Shown here: piece by piece, positions 1-10,787 of the stretch
How positions within the stretch are numbered: position 1 is the first letter of the stretch
How the letters are laid out: each line of letters starts with the position of its first letter
Source: Paramarasmius palmivorus
Lineage: Eukaryota; Basidiomycota; Agaricomycetes; Agaricales; Marasmiaceae
Direction: 5' to 3'
Length of the DNA stretch: 64,000 bases
Assembly: GCA_037176845.1 (NCBI GenBank)
Contig: JAYKXP010000103.1
Location: 109,157-173,156, forward strand
Made by a program: the position numbers and the translations under genes
The notes under the pieces: generated by a model
What the model saw: the letters and a program-made list of their open reading frames with translations, nothing else
The model's database searches: none
Told to the model about the DNA's origin: nothing

Positions 1-8
1 CATTATCT

Positions 9-485
9 TCAACGTCCTCGCTCAAACGACACCCGCGAAAAATTTCGCATTTCACCCGCCTCCTCAAGTAACTCCCGACAGTCAAAGTATCCGTCACAGC
101 ATGACGAGGACGACGGATCCCAGCGGGACTCCAGCTCTTCATCTGCTGTATTCTGTGTCAAAGGCGTCCTCGAGGTCGTAGCATCGCATCCCTGGATTCG
201 AAACTTGGACATTAAAGGTTCGGGCTGGTTCCGGGGGTTTTCCGAAGGCTCTGCCACATCTTCTGTACCCTGTCCCCTAGCATCTAAGTCCCCACAGTGA
301 CAATTCTCCAGTTTCCTCCGTAGAGATTCTACCTCCTCCTTCAGCTTCCGGTTCTCTTCTTCCTGAACCAGACATCGTTCTTCTAAATCGGCTAGCTGTT
401 TGGCCTTTCTTGCTCGATATTCGCGCTGAAAAACAAGAGAGCGGGTAAGAGGGGCAGTAACGTCCTGTTTCCTTCCTCTTCCCAT
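9..485 (-). CDS. bZIP-type transcription factor
   Basis: Predicted nuclear DNA-binding protein of 158 aa. The start at 485 opens with MGRGRKQD, the usual N-terminus of an Agaricomycete bZIP family; an in-frame ATG at 551 is less likely. A basic stretch (FQREYRARKAKQL, about residues 19-31) runs directly into a leucine-zipper coiled coil (LEERCLVQEEENRKLKEEV, about 33-51, then further heptads). The C-terminal half is low-complexity, rich in Ser, Pro and Glu. The basic region lacks the classical Asn of NxxAAxxxR, which as far as I recall is normal for this fungal subfamily. Frame is open through the zipper with no intron needed. Target genes are unknown; proximity to the lactonase and PKS genes makes a local regulatory role conceivable but unproven. 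Confidence 0.75.
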   Translation of the reverse strand: MGRGRKQDVTAPLTRSLVFQREYRARKAKQLADLEERCLVQEEENRKLKEEVESLRRKLENCHCGDLDARGQGTEDVAEPSENPRNQPEPLMSKFRIQGCDATTSRTPLTQNTADEELESRWDPSSSSCCDGYFDCRELLEEAGEMRNFSRVSFERGR

Positions 486-842
486 GGTGGTTGGTCCCGA
501 GTTGGTCCTAGAGGTGCGAGGGATGACTGAAGAGGAAAGAAAGTGAATCATCGGGTCGGAATTGCCGGCCGAGATTACTGTATGTTGTCACCTCAAAATC
601 ACGTGTCCACTTGCTCAACGTTCTCTCATGTCAACCACTTTCCCCAATTCCTCCATTTCCAAAGCTATCTTCAGGAAATGCTTCCCAAGGAAATAAACCG
701 GGGCGAACCTGCATACTAGGATCTCAGGCAATGACGATAGGCATTTCTTTCATCACAAACCACAGATATTAGACATAGTACTAATCATGGATGAAGTCAC
801 TGCAGGCAATACGAAAAGAGATATAAGATGGTCCACGAACTT
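486..842. other. Intergenic, between two minus-strand genes
   Basis: Holds the upstream region of the bZIP gene and the 3' flank of the next gene. I see no further gene or repeat in it. Confidence 0.5.
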
Positions 843-2397
843 CTAGCCAACTGCTTCCTTAACGCTACGAAGAATAGTTGTCACTTCCTCCCTGAAAGCT
901 TCAGCTTTCTCCATATTTTCTACTTGCCTTCGGCTAAGCTCGCGTATTCCGTTCAGGATGGCCTCGTCTCTTTCCCTACGTTCCTTTTGTTCATCCTCCA
1001 AGAAACGTCGAAGATCCCACTGTTCTTCAGAGCTCTTACATGATGAAAATCGGTAGGAGGTATCAGAGCTGGATTTCGAAGTTGAAGAAGGCGGCTTATT
1101 ACTAGGCATTGGAACCCAGGCTACACCGGGAGACTGTGATCGTTGCCGCTCGGGTATGTCCCCAAAATGCAAGGACTCAGGAATTGGAGAAGGAATGATG
1201 TCGAATGATAATAGACTTCTGGACCTGATTTCCAGTTCGGTTGGGACCATTTCGGGCAGCGTAGTTGATATACTGTCCATGGAAATGGCACGAGGGACAG
1301 AAGATGACTCTGGATGATTGAATGGGTGAAGGGGTGCTCTGAACGCGTCTTGAGGTGCTTTCAAATGAAGCTGCCTAGGGTCTATGGTGCTCATAGATAC
1401 CGGTGTCAAAAGGAATGGGTTTGCATCCAAAATACCGCCATTGCTTGGAATTCTCTGGTCTCTGGCGAGTGATGGAGAGTATGTGATGGGAGACGCGTCA
1501 GCAGGTTGGGTGGTTATAAATGAAATCGGGGGTAAAGACATCGGAGGTACAATGTGACGCGACGACCCTGAAGATGGGGGCGTCTTCAGCGCAAGGTGGG
1601 GCAATACGTGTGGATCAACTCCAATCGATCCTTCGTCATTGGTAAGAGGTTCCATCTGAACGTCCGTGTAATTTAGCGTCACTTTAGCTACGCTGGAGCA
1701 AGGACTGAAATACCTTCATCGGGATCAGAATGGAATCTGGTATTCGCACTCTCCTGGGAATTTTCGCCTTCTGCTCACTTTAGAACGCCCAATACAGAAC
1801 TGATCTTGTCTTGGACAGAAGCCTCGCCCATGTCAATCGTTTCGCGAATATGTTTAGGACCTTGACCAGAGCTCTGTGAGCTTAACAGTAAGTTCGTTAT
1901 CCCTACAAGGGATCTTTCGTAGTGCTCACTTTGTACCAGGCCAAAAGGTCTTCAAGCCTCTTCGCGAACACGGAATTGGAAAAATCTAGTCCCTTTGCTC
2001 GCAGCGCATCTCCCATCCTTCCAATGGCAGTCATCTTTGTACCACGTTTCACGGTGTACACACCGACATCGACCGCTGTCTGCGCCAAAAGCAGCAGGTC
2101 TTCTGCGTTCCTGTATCCGCCAAAACGTAGTTGTGATCTCTTCCACGTCTTGCTAGTTTTAAGAACGGGAGACGTTGGCTCTGTCTTGAGAGAGAAGATG
2201 AATGGAACGAATTGAAACGAACTTGGAGCTGGCGGCGCGTTCTCCGAAGCTCTGTCACCAAATGTTGGTGGCAAGATCCGAGAGGCGGGAGAATTGGTGT
2301 AAGAAGGGTCATTATCCCAATTCTGAGGATTGTGGCCACTGGCAGAAAGAGGAGAACGAGGTAGGCCAAAGGGCGCGTCAACTCGCGGTGGGGACAT
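843..2397 (-). CDS. Myb/SANT-like domain protein with C-terminal coiled coil
   Basis: Three exons join in frame: 1930-2397, 1779-1873 and 843-1704, giving 474 aa. Donors are GTGAGC at both introns and acceptors CACAG and TTTCAG. After a Pro/Ser-rich N-terminus, residues ~115-185 form an Agaricomycete domain (WKRSQLRFGGYRNAEDLLLL, then RGTKM, LEDLLAWYK, and SSGQG across the first splice) that I associate with Myb/SANT-like DNA-binding proteins often seen next to mobile elements. The middle is low-complexity and the last ~60 residues are a charged coiled coil (EDEQKERRERDEAIL). No enzyme motif is present. A regulatory or transposon-derived role is likely but not demonstrated. The clean frame across both splice sites argues the gene is intact. 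Confidence 0.6.
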
Positions 2398-2814
2398 CGC
2401 AGTTCAACTTTGAGTGGCACACCGTAGCGATATGTCGTAATCGCAATAAATCCCGGCAGTTGCCTACACATGTTTCGCCACGAGGCACCCTCTGCCGAAT
2501 CGCTTCAAAAGCTCGAACCGAGGAGTCATTCTCAGGCTGGACAAACACTTTTCACTATGCCCTTCGAGGGTCCTTTTCAAAGAAAGTCACTTCGCATCTC
2601 GGATTGCTTTTTTCCTTAGCCACTGGATACCGGTGTTCAATGTTCAAGAGAGCGACCGTTTACGGCAAAAGCAAGTAGAATTCGGAGGTAATATATATAC
2701 TTATAATAAGATAGGTGTCCTGCGGTTCTGAATGTCACAACTCCGTACTTTCATGCTAGCGGTCGCGTAAGCACCTCGTGTATATTGATCTACATGTTAT
2801 AGGGACACACCAAC
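2398..2814. other. Intergenic 417 bp
   Basis: Upstream region of the Myb/SANT-like gene and 3' flank of the first lactonase copy. No feature recognised. Confidence 0.5.
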
Positions 2815-4050
2815 TCAATTGAACCTAAACGCTCGATTGCTCTCTTCCATAAACGCCCAGAGCACCTTTTCCTTCCAGCCTTTCTCTTTCCAGTCATCCA
2901 GGGTTTTAGGGAACAGATCTATTACCCCTACCAAGCTTGCGTCATGCGCACAAATCACGAAGACATCTGGATGCGCATCGAGCTCACCAAGAGCCCTTTG
3001 AGATTTCAACGAGCTTTCCTGGTCTGCATATGCAGATGGAGGCGGTGGCACACCAAGTAGCGGTGTGGTGTTTGTGTTCACCTCAGGGGAGAAATATTGG
3101 GCGTTGAATGAGCGCCTGGCCGAATCGAGGATCTTCCCTGGGCATGGAAACGTAGCATGTATGTGACCATTCGGTCGTATTTGGCCTGGGTGATGGCAAG
3201 TATCACCGCCCAGTAAGATGTAAGAGTTGGACTTCACCCGTGCAAGCGCAACAATATGTCCGGGGCAATGCTAGAGATGAATTGAGAGCAAGATTTACAA
3301 TGAGAACGAAGAGACGCACCCCTGGCATGCTGGAATAAACACAGGCTTCCGTCTCCGAAGAAATCGACCACGGGCTTCCCAGCGATACTTATCGGACTAC
3401 TTTTCAAATGAAACCTCCTGGACTTCGCGACCACTGTTGCAAAAGTGAGAAAATGATGAGTTTCGTGAGATTGTTACTCACGAAAGATCACTGTCAAGTA
3501 ACATTGCATCGCTGACACTGGGATATGTTTTGAGGTCGCTTCCAGCGCCAACCACCAACTTGGTTGTAGGAGGAAATTTTGACATATCACCTATGCCAAT
3601 ATAAACATACAGTTGCTGACAGGACCTAGCACATCTACCCACCTGTATGGTCCAAGTGTGTATGGCTGAAAATGCGGATTCAATCAAATATCTTCCCAAA
3701 ATTTAGCCTCCGTACCTCCAGATGACGGTATCAATCGTCTGGGTGTGTATATCCCCTTCCTGTAACTGCTGCACAACGTCTTGTTCTACTTTGATGTTGA
3801 AGCCTGGAAGGGAAAGGAATCTTTCCTTCACCGCAGGTGCGAAGTTCTCCATATCTTTTCGAGCACCGAGATCGAACATGATGCGCCTCCCAGTACTTAC
3901 GTGCTCAATGAGAAACGCGTACTGGGGATTCGCCATTGCTTCTCTACCAGGGAGAACGGGCTCGACGAATAGACGGGCAACAGATCTAGAAGAGTCTGCA
4001 GCGACATTGATGGCACGCACGGAGACGGTAGCTGTTCCTGGTGGAAGCAT
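2815..4050 (-). pseudogene. MBL-fold lactonase copy 1, frameshifted
   Basis: Same five-exon plan as the intact copies: exons 3716-4050, 3643-3665, 3482-3590, 3320-3433 and 2815-3270. Metal-ligand motifs survive: HTHLDH is split over exons 1-3, followed by HCPGH, GGDTCHHPG and AHD. Exon 4 is 114 nt instead of the 112 nt in copies 2 and 4; one extra base lies in an A-run near 3405 and another near 3330, so the frame breaks in the middle of the protein. The last exon is 456 nt instead of 471. Either this is a recent pseudogene or two sequencing indels hit one exon. If intact it would be a cytosolic lactone hydrolase; no signal peptide is seen. Confidence 0.75.
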
Positions 4051-4214
4051 GAGGGTTGGGAATGGTGTCTGTGCAGCTATATAGTTTTTAATAGGTCTGA
4101 TTAGTGAGACGGCGTATAGAAAGGGGCGTCACAGCATCGTAAGTTTCGGATCCGGTTGTAGATCGGAGGTCGACGATTCGTCAACGTCTTATTGCACTCA
4201 GGTGGACAGTACTA

Positions 4215-5475
4215 TCAATTGAACCTAAACGACGCGTTATCTTCCTCCAGGAACTTCCAAATGACCTGTTCCTTCCACCCCTTCTCCTTCCAGGCATCAA
4301 TGGACAAAGGGAACAGATCAACAACTCCCAGTAATGTTGGGTCATGAGCGATCGCGACCAGCACATTCGGATCAGCATCAAGCTCCGATAGAGTCCTCAT
4401 AGTGTTTAGTGCCGTTTCCCTGTCCGCATAGAACGACGGGCCCGAAGGTACCGAGAGCAGAGGTGTGATCCGCTTCTCTAGTTCGAACTGTGAGCCCCCG
4501 GTAGTGAAGTACCTTGTGGAAACCGATCGTCGTGTCGAAGAGAGGATGTGGTGTGGGCAAGGGAAGGTCTTGTGGATATGGGGGTTGGGCCGTATCTGTC
4601 CCGGGTGATGACATGTATCTCCGCCAAGGAGAACGAACGTTGTAGGTGTCACCCGAGCGAGACCAGAAACATGCCCTGGGCAGTGCTATCAGAGCAGCCG
4701 TGGGGTGAGCACATTCCACAGCACAAGGTGAAGAAAGACTCACGCCAGGCATATCGATGATATAGAAACTCCCATCACCGAAGAAATCGAGCGCAGGTCG
4801 ACCTGCTATACTGAGGGAAGTATCTGAGAACGATAGCTCGTGTACTTCGCGGTTTCTGAACCAGAAGTCAGCTACGCGGATTAGTATCCATGATGTGGAC
4901 GTACGCAAAGTCTGACTCCAAGAGCGCTGCATCAGACACACTTGGGTACGTTATACGACTGCTTCCAGGACCGATGACCAGGGTTGTAGATGGGGGAAAC
5001 GTGGACATGTCACCTGCAAGATTCACCTTGTCAGCTCATGGGCCGATGGTAAAGACAAGCTGCATTACCAACATGATCCAGATGCGTATGACTACAAGTT
5101 TTCCATTAGTCACTGTCTCATTCAACTAAGGTTGATATACCTCCAAATGACCGTATCAATGACATCAGGCTTCAACCCAACAGACTTCAGCTGTTCGACG
5201 ACATCTCTTTCCACCACAAGGTTGAACTCCGGTGTGTTGAGGTGGGCCTGGTGAACCGGTGCTAGGTTCTCCATATCCTTTCGGGCACCCAAATCAAACA
5301 TGATACGGCGCTGCTGGTGCTCGATCAGGAAGGCGTACATTGAACACGGGAATGTCTCCCGACCCGGTAGTACTGGGTCAAGAAACTTGGCTGCTCCGGC
5401 GAAGGATTCTTTCGCAGATACATTCATCATGCGAACGGACACGGTAGATGAAGAAGGTGGAATGCTAGCAGACAT
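4215..5475 (-). CDS. MBL-fold lactonase (AHL-lactonase-like), copy 2, intact
   Basis: Exons 5141-5475, 5069-5091, 5013-4905, 4855-4744 and 4685-4215 join to 349 aa with no stop. The 23-nt second exon encodes almost only the metal motif SHTHLDHVG. Dinuclear zinc ligands are all present: HTHLDH (~113-118), HCPGH (~194-198), Asp in GGDTCHHPG (~215) and AHD near the C-terminus. These are the hallmarks of the AiiA/AttM-like lactonase branch of the metallo-beta-lactamase superfamily, which opens acyl lactone rings; fungal members have been described from Coprinopsis. There is no signal peptide, so it is probably intracellular. It lies in a four-copy tandem array in one orientation. Substrate could be bacterial acyl-homoserine lactones or a fungal lactone; the sequence does not decide. 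Confidence 0.85.
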
Positions 5476-5689
5476 GATGGGAAATTGGTAGCGTACGAGG
5501 GGCAGATTTTGTCCACCATGGCCCTTATAGATGCTTCGTCATCTATGATCTGATCAGAATTCAGAACAGGAAACAAACGGCCGCGCTCGCTGCGAAAGAG
5601 GCGGCCAATGACGTCGATACAGAATGGGTGGGAATGGACTTCTACTACAGCCAGGGATCGACACAATGATACAACCAGCGCTATGCTGG

Positions 5690-6891
5690 TTAAACTCGAA
5701 TGTTGGCCTATTCCCTTCCAGGAAACCCCACATGACCTGCTCTTTCCGGCGTTTCTCCTTTCCACGCATTCAACGTCTTGGGATACATGACGACCACTCC
5801 TAGCAGCGTCCCATCGTGAGCTATCGCAACCAGGATATTTGAGATCTGCATCCAACTCCAAAAAGAGCCTTAATGGATTGGATCTCCGTCTCCCTGTCTG
5901 CGTAAGAGTTCCTGAAGGAGCAAAGAGGAAAGGTGTATCTTGTTTCATAGGGTCGAACTGAGAGCACCCTGTTGAGATATTTGACGGAAATGGATTGACG
6001 CGTTAGAAATGATATGGTCGGATATGGAAAGACCGTGACATGCTTGATGAAAGGATCGGAACTGTCCAGGGTGGTGAAGCGTGTCGCCTCCAAGCAGTAT
6101 GAACATTGTCGGTTAACTCAGGCAAGACCAGGAATGTGTCCTGGGCAATGCTGTAGATCAAGCTTCAGATGAGTACGGTACCGTATGCCTCGTCGAAAGG
6201 AGACACATACCCCAGGCATATCCATGATATAGAAACATCCATTACGCAAGAAGTACAGGCCGCCCGCACACGGTGATAGGGAGCGTTCGAAAATGATAAT
6301 TCTCGTACTTCGCAATCACCGAAGAGGCTTATCAGCGAATCAAGGTCAAGCTAGCAAACGAGAACATACGCGAAATCAGAATCGGCGAGCATAGCGGCTG
6401 GTACCGTTGGATACGAGAGTAGTCCCAGGCCAATGACCAGAGCCGTCGATCATGGAAACCTGGATATATCATCTACAGAATTGTCTTCGTCGGAGTCAAT
6501 TCAAAGTAACTGCCTACCGATGTGATCCAGATGTGTATGACTGATGATCTTCCTCGTAAGCATCTATCCCACCACGACCAGAAGTCTGAATATACATACC
6601 ACTAGATAACTGTGCCAATATCCTTCGACTGTACCCCACCATCCTTCAGCTTTTCAACGACGTCTTGCTTTACAGTTATATTGAATCCGCTCATTGCATC
6701 GCCAAGTAAGCCGGAACGATTTTCCCCGTCTTTCCAAGTGCCCGAATGGAACAGGTCACTGTTTGTCGTATTCGATCAAGGAGTAGGCAGCGATTCTCTG
6801 TCTGAAAGAACAGGTTCAATGAAAAAAGGCCGCTTACACCGATCATGCGAACTGAGACGGTGGAGGACGAAGAGGAGATGCTAATGAACAT
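5690..6891 (-). pseudogene. MBL-fold lactonase copy 3, heavily decayed
   Basis: Fragments in different frames match the intact copies in order: an N-terminal STVSVRM segment (~6860), a segment ending in a GTVI-stop where other copies have DTVIW (~6600), FYIMDMPGV (~6225), HCPGHIPGLA (~6140), a YADRE segment (~5895) and a C-terminal QVMWGFLEGNR stretch (~5730). Several frameshifts and stops separate them, and the FFGDGS motif is lost. This is the oldest-looking member of the tandem array and cannot encode an active enzyme. Confidence 0.8.
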
Positions 6892-7947
6892 TGTAGTCAG
6901 TGGAGTTCAGTAAAATAAGGAAGGAAGGCATCCACTCACAAGGCATCTCATACTCTCTTGAGCTTCGGGTACAACAAAGCCCGAGGTGGCAGCCAATTCT
7001 TGGTAATGCAACTTCAATATGCCGGTGCTTTAGGTGACGTCGTGTTCCTTAAGGTTGCGTGTATTTTCATCTTTTTCGTCTTTGTCCAAAGGAAGGAAGG
7101 TACTATGTCGTCTCCATCTGGTATGCTGCGCATTGTTATGCACGTGGAGAGGCTAGAGCGACGGCCAACACCTTGGTAGGTTCGTGGATGGTTACCGACT
7201 AATGTGTAGAGCTAAAATATTGCGCCGTCTGTGACCCAAAGAGCTAGCACCATTGAACCTGGATCAGCGACGAATCTGCGATCATAAAAAAGATTACACA
7301 CCCGAACCATATTATAACGCTGAGCCCTTGCATACCAAAACCATCACAAGCGCATTGTATTCATGAGGACAACTGCCGTAACACGAAGCTCTCCCGAGTC
7401 TTCCATTCATAGCAAAAGAGGAAGGGTAAGTATCCGATCCAAAAACATGTTTTTGCAGTGCTCACCTTGATTTTTTTTAGAGCGCGCAGAGCCAAAAATC
7501 CAGGCCTGAAAAACTGAAAGATGTCATGAGCTCTTTGACGCTGCTATCCGAGCAAAACCTCAGGTCTTCTCGATATCTTTGAGGAAGGGTGGGCCCGGGC
7601 CAGGGTTCTGCAAGAAAAAAGACGGGACAGGTTCTGACAGGTTGCGAGTATTCAAATTGGCGCTGTGTTGATAACCTGGTCCGTGCACAAAGGTCCGGCA
7701 CGTGGCCAACTTGAAGGCGCTTTGTCGATAATGCAAATCGGTTGCTCCGAGTCGCATCATGATCTTTGCTCTTGACAAGATTGCTCGAAATAGTGTTTAT
7801 CTTTCGAAGTTCCCTCATTTGCATACAAGCCATCTATAAACTATGTACACCTCAGATCAGCTCTCGACCGGCCCGCTTTCACACCTTTTTGTCGCATTTC
7901 GGTTCTTTGAACCCAAACGGGCAAATCGCCGCCGCTGCCTCTACCTC
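6892..7947. other. Intergenic ~1.06 kb
   Basis: Separates decayed copy 3 from intact copy 4 of the lactonase array. It has only short, unconvincing open frames on both strands; I recognise no gene, RNA or repeat. Confidence 0.5.
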
Positions 7948-9206
7948 TTAGTTAAACCTGAACGCTAGGCTATCCTCCTCCAAAAACTTCCACATAACTT
8001 GCTCCTTCCAGCCCTTTTCCTTCCATGCATCCAACGTAGCAGGGAACAGATCGACTATTCCCAGTAGCGTTATATCGTGCGCTATCGCAACAAAGATATT
8101 CGGGTCCGCGTCCAATTCGGAAAGAACTTTAATGGACTGTATAGAGGTTTCTCTGTCTGTGTAGAACGACTGTCCAGATGGAACAGAGAGCAGAGGTGTG
8201 GTTCGTTTCGCCAAGTCAAATTGCGAGCCTCCGGTCGAGAAGTATTTCGTCGAAACCGTCTGACGCGTGGAAGCGAGGATATGCTCCGGGCACGGAAATG
8301 TTTTGTGAACAAGGGGATTAGGTCGCATTTCTCCAGGATGATGACATGTATCACCTCCAAGGAGTATGAATGTCGTAGGTGTAACTCGAGCAAGACCTAC
8401 GATATGACCTGGGCAATGCTAACGACAGTGTTAGGACAGTGTTGGCCGACACCATACAAATGAACGTACACCGGGCATATCGACGACATAAAAGCTCCCA
8501 TCTCCGAAGAAGTCTAGTGCAGGTAAACCCCCTATTACGATGGAAGCATCCGAGAACGACAATTCATGTATTTCGTGGCCACTGAATGATCGTCAGCAGG
8601 AAACAGTCCAGCGAATGAGAATGAGAGCGTACGCAAAATCAGAATCAAGAAGCATGGCTTTCGGCATTGTTGGGTACGATGCACGGTCAGAACCAGGACC
8701 GATGACCAACGTTGTCGTCGGTGGAAACTTGGACATATCACCTACGACATTCATACTATCAGGACCCGTTCAGGAAGGTGCGCTAGTCTATACCTATGTG
8801 ATCCAGATGCGTGTGACTGACAAGAATCGTTAGGGACCATATTCTTATGGTGAAATGATTAGCCTTACCTCCAAATTACAGTATCGATGTCACTCGGCTG
8901 TATACCCTCGTCCGTCAGCTGTTCGACCACATCTCGTTCCACAGTCAAGTTAAACTCGGGCAGCGCACTCAGACTCGCAAGTTGAGCCGGTGGCAACTTG
9001 TCCAAATCTTTCCGAATGCCCAAATCAAACATTATACGTCTCTCGCCATGCTCGATCAAGAATGCAAATGTTGGTACAGGAAGATTTTCTCTACCCGGGA
9101 GAACAGGTTCGAGCAGAAATGCTGCAGGAACGAAGGCGTCTTTGGAGGATACATTGATCATCCGGACGGTGACGGTAGAGGATGAAGGCGGGATGCTAGT
9201 GGACAT
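7948..9206 (-). CDS. MBL-fold lactonase (AHL-lactonase-like), copy 4, intact
   Basis: Exons 8869-9206, 8794-8816, 8633-8741, 8470-8581 and 7948-8418 join to 350 aa. Exon sizes 23, 109, 112 and 471 nt equal those of copy 2, so the paralogues arose by tandem duplication after the introns were fixed. The start MSTSIPPSS is chosen by alignment with copy 2 and lies 52 bp downstream of a TATA box; an ATG at 9251 is the alternative. Metal ligands SHTHLDHIGD, HCPGHIVG, GGDTCHHPG and AHD are complete. The copy differs from copy 2 mainly in the loop after FDLG (residues ~60-90), a region that shapes the substrate pocket in this fold. Probably a cytosolic lactone hydrolase. Confidence 0.86.
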
Positions 9207-9257
9207 TGTAGGGTTGCAGATTTCGGTGAGAACGAGAATGGTTTCACTCACGACAGG

Positions 9258-9265
9258 CCTTTATA
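9258..9265 (-). promoter_or_regulatory. TATA box of lactonase copy 4
   Basis: TATAAAGG on the minus strand, 52 bp upstream of the chosen ATG. Confidence 0.5.
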
Positions 9266-10741
9266 CTCTTCCTTCTATGTCAGGGGTGGAGCCAAGATCG
9301 AGGGTTAGTAATATACTTATCCAATTACTCTAGACATTTCAACAAATTGAAGTTGAGGCCTTCCCTGGATTTGCGATGGACTACATGTGAAAATTGTCCG
9401 GGTAGAGCATAGAACGAGTCGTGCTGTCGGTGCATTAATGACTAAAGCTTGCTGTAGCAGAGAGCGAGTCTAGAGATTGCGCCATATTGAGTGGTCACCC
9501 GAGATTTGTAAACCGATACTGACTTCAGTTCTGAATCAGCGAGTATTATTGTGATCATAAAACTGCTGACGCACCTGAACTCCTTCATGAGCAAGCGACG
9601 TTTGCGTCTTGATACATTTGAAATGATCCGATAACAGACGGCCTTCATGATACTTTAATGGTATATGCTTCAAAAATGAGGGCCTTGTAGAACGAGGTAC
9701 TACGAGGTAGAAAAGGTCTGAGTACTCACTTTTTTCCAGCGCTCCCAACAAGTTCCCAATGCCGAAGATGATAAATCATGACCGAGATTGAGAGACTGCA
9801 CAGTATCTCTGACGTTTGAGTATGTCACTTGGTCGCGAAATCCACCTCGAGAGAGGTGAAAGTCCTGAACATGACAGTTTTCGAGAAGGAGATCCGGATT
9901 CCGGATTTGCCAGCCGGACTTTTAGTACCACGTGGTTTGTGCGCAGCTGATTGCCACGTGATGACTGAGATGCGCCGGCCTAGGTTGGCAATGGCATTGG
10001 GCAATTTCGCATCCTAGCACCCTGATATAGCCTTTTTGTTTTCTACAGAATACTTGAGAGACATGCCCTTACTCGACTCTTTTCCATGCTCTCCAGACAG
10101 GAAGTAGACGCACACAGGGCGCCGACTGGCGCATGGACGCGTACACCACATGATAGGGCAGTTCGGCAGGCGGATCCTATTTCGGAATCAAATCCGTTGA
10201 CATAACTCCGGCATGTCCGCTTCGCAGTCAACCGCCATCAGCACTCAAGCTTACAACACGTTTCTCCATTTCGACGCTCCTTGCGTCCCTCCTCTCATGT
10301 ACCTGGACATTTAAAGCTTCAGTACCTTACTAGCAAAATGACCCCAGTGTTCCCAGCTAAGGTTCAGCGGCTCCCATGGCGAAATTTCCATATTAGAAGG
10401 TCAGTTCTACCTTCTCCTGACTCGCTTCAGGCTGAAACCTGAATGTAAGGATCATCCGAAGCTCGTTAAACATTTCTTCCTCAACTCGAGAGCCCCTTAC
10501 AACTTCATTTCCTTTTCTTTCTGCATCAGCGATCACGCTTCTAACAACCTCAAGCCCACAGACGAAACAAAATGCAAATAACTACCTTAATACTTTCCGG
10601 CAATTCGACGTCAACGTCAACACTTGTCTCGAATTTCGATCACGCACGCATCAAGATCGGGATTCTGTAATTTGGTTCCGCAACGTCTCACTCCAAAAAA
10701 ATTCAGAACCCAGAATCACGTTAAGCGAGCTTTGGTGTACG
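9266..10741. other. Intergenic ~1.5 kb with paired CACGTG boxes
   Basis: Divergent space between lactonase copy 4 (minus) and the GH5 gene (plus). Two CACGTG boxes lie 26 bp apart (9929-9934, inside CCACGTGG, and 9955-9960). Short open frames here show no recognisable protein. Confidence 0.5.
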
Positions 10742-10748
10742 TATAAAT
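10742..10748 (+). promoter_or_regulatory. TATA box of GH5 gene
   Basis: TATAAAT 40-46 bp before the first ATG at 10788. Confidence 0.55.
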
Positions 10749-10787
10749 ACCCAACCCGTTTTGCTCCTCATACCGAGCTTGTGGTAG

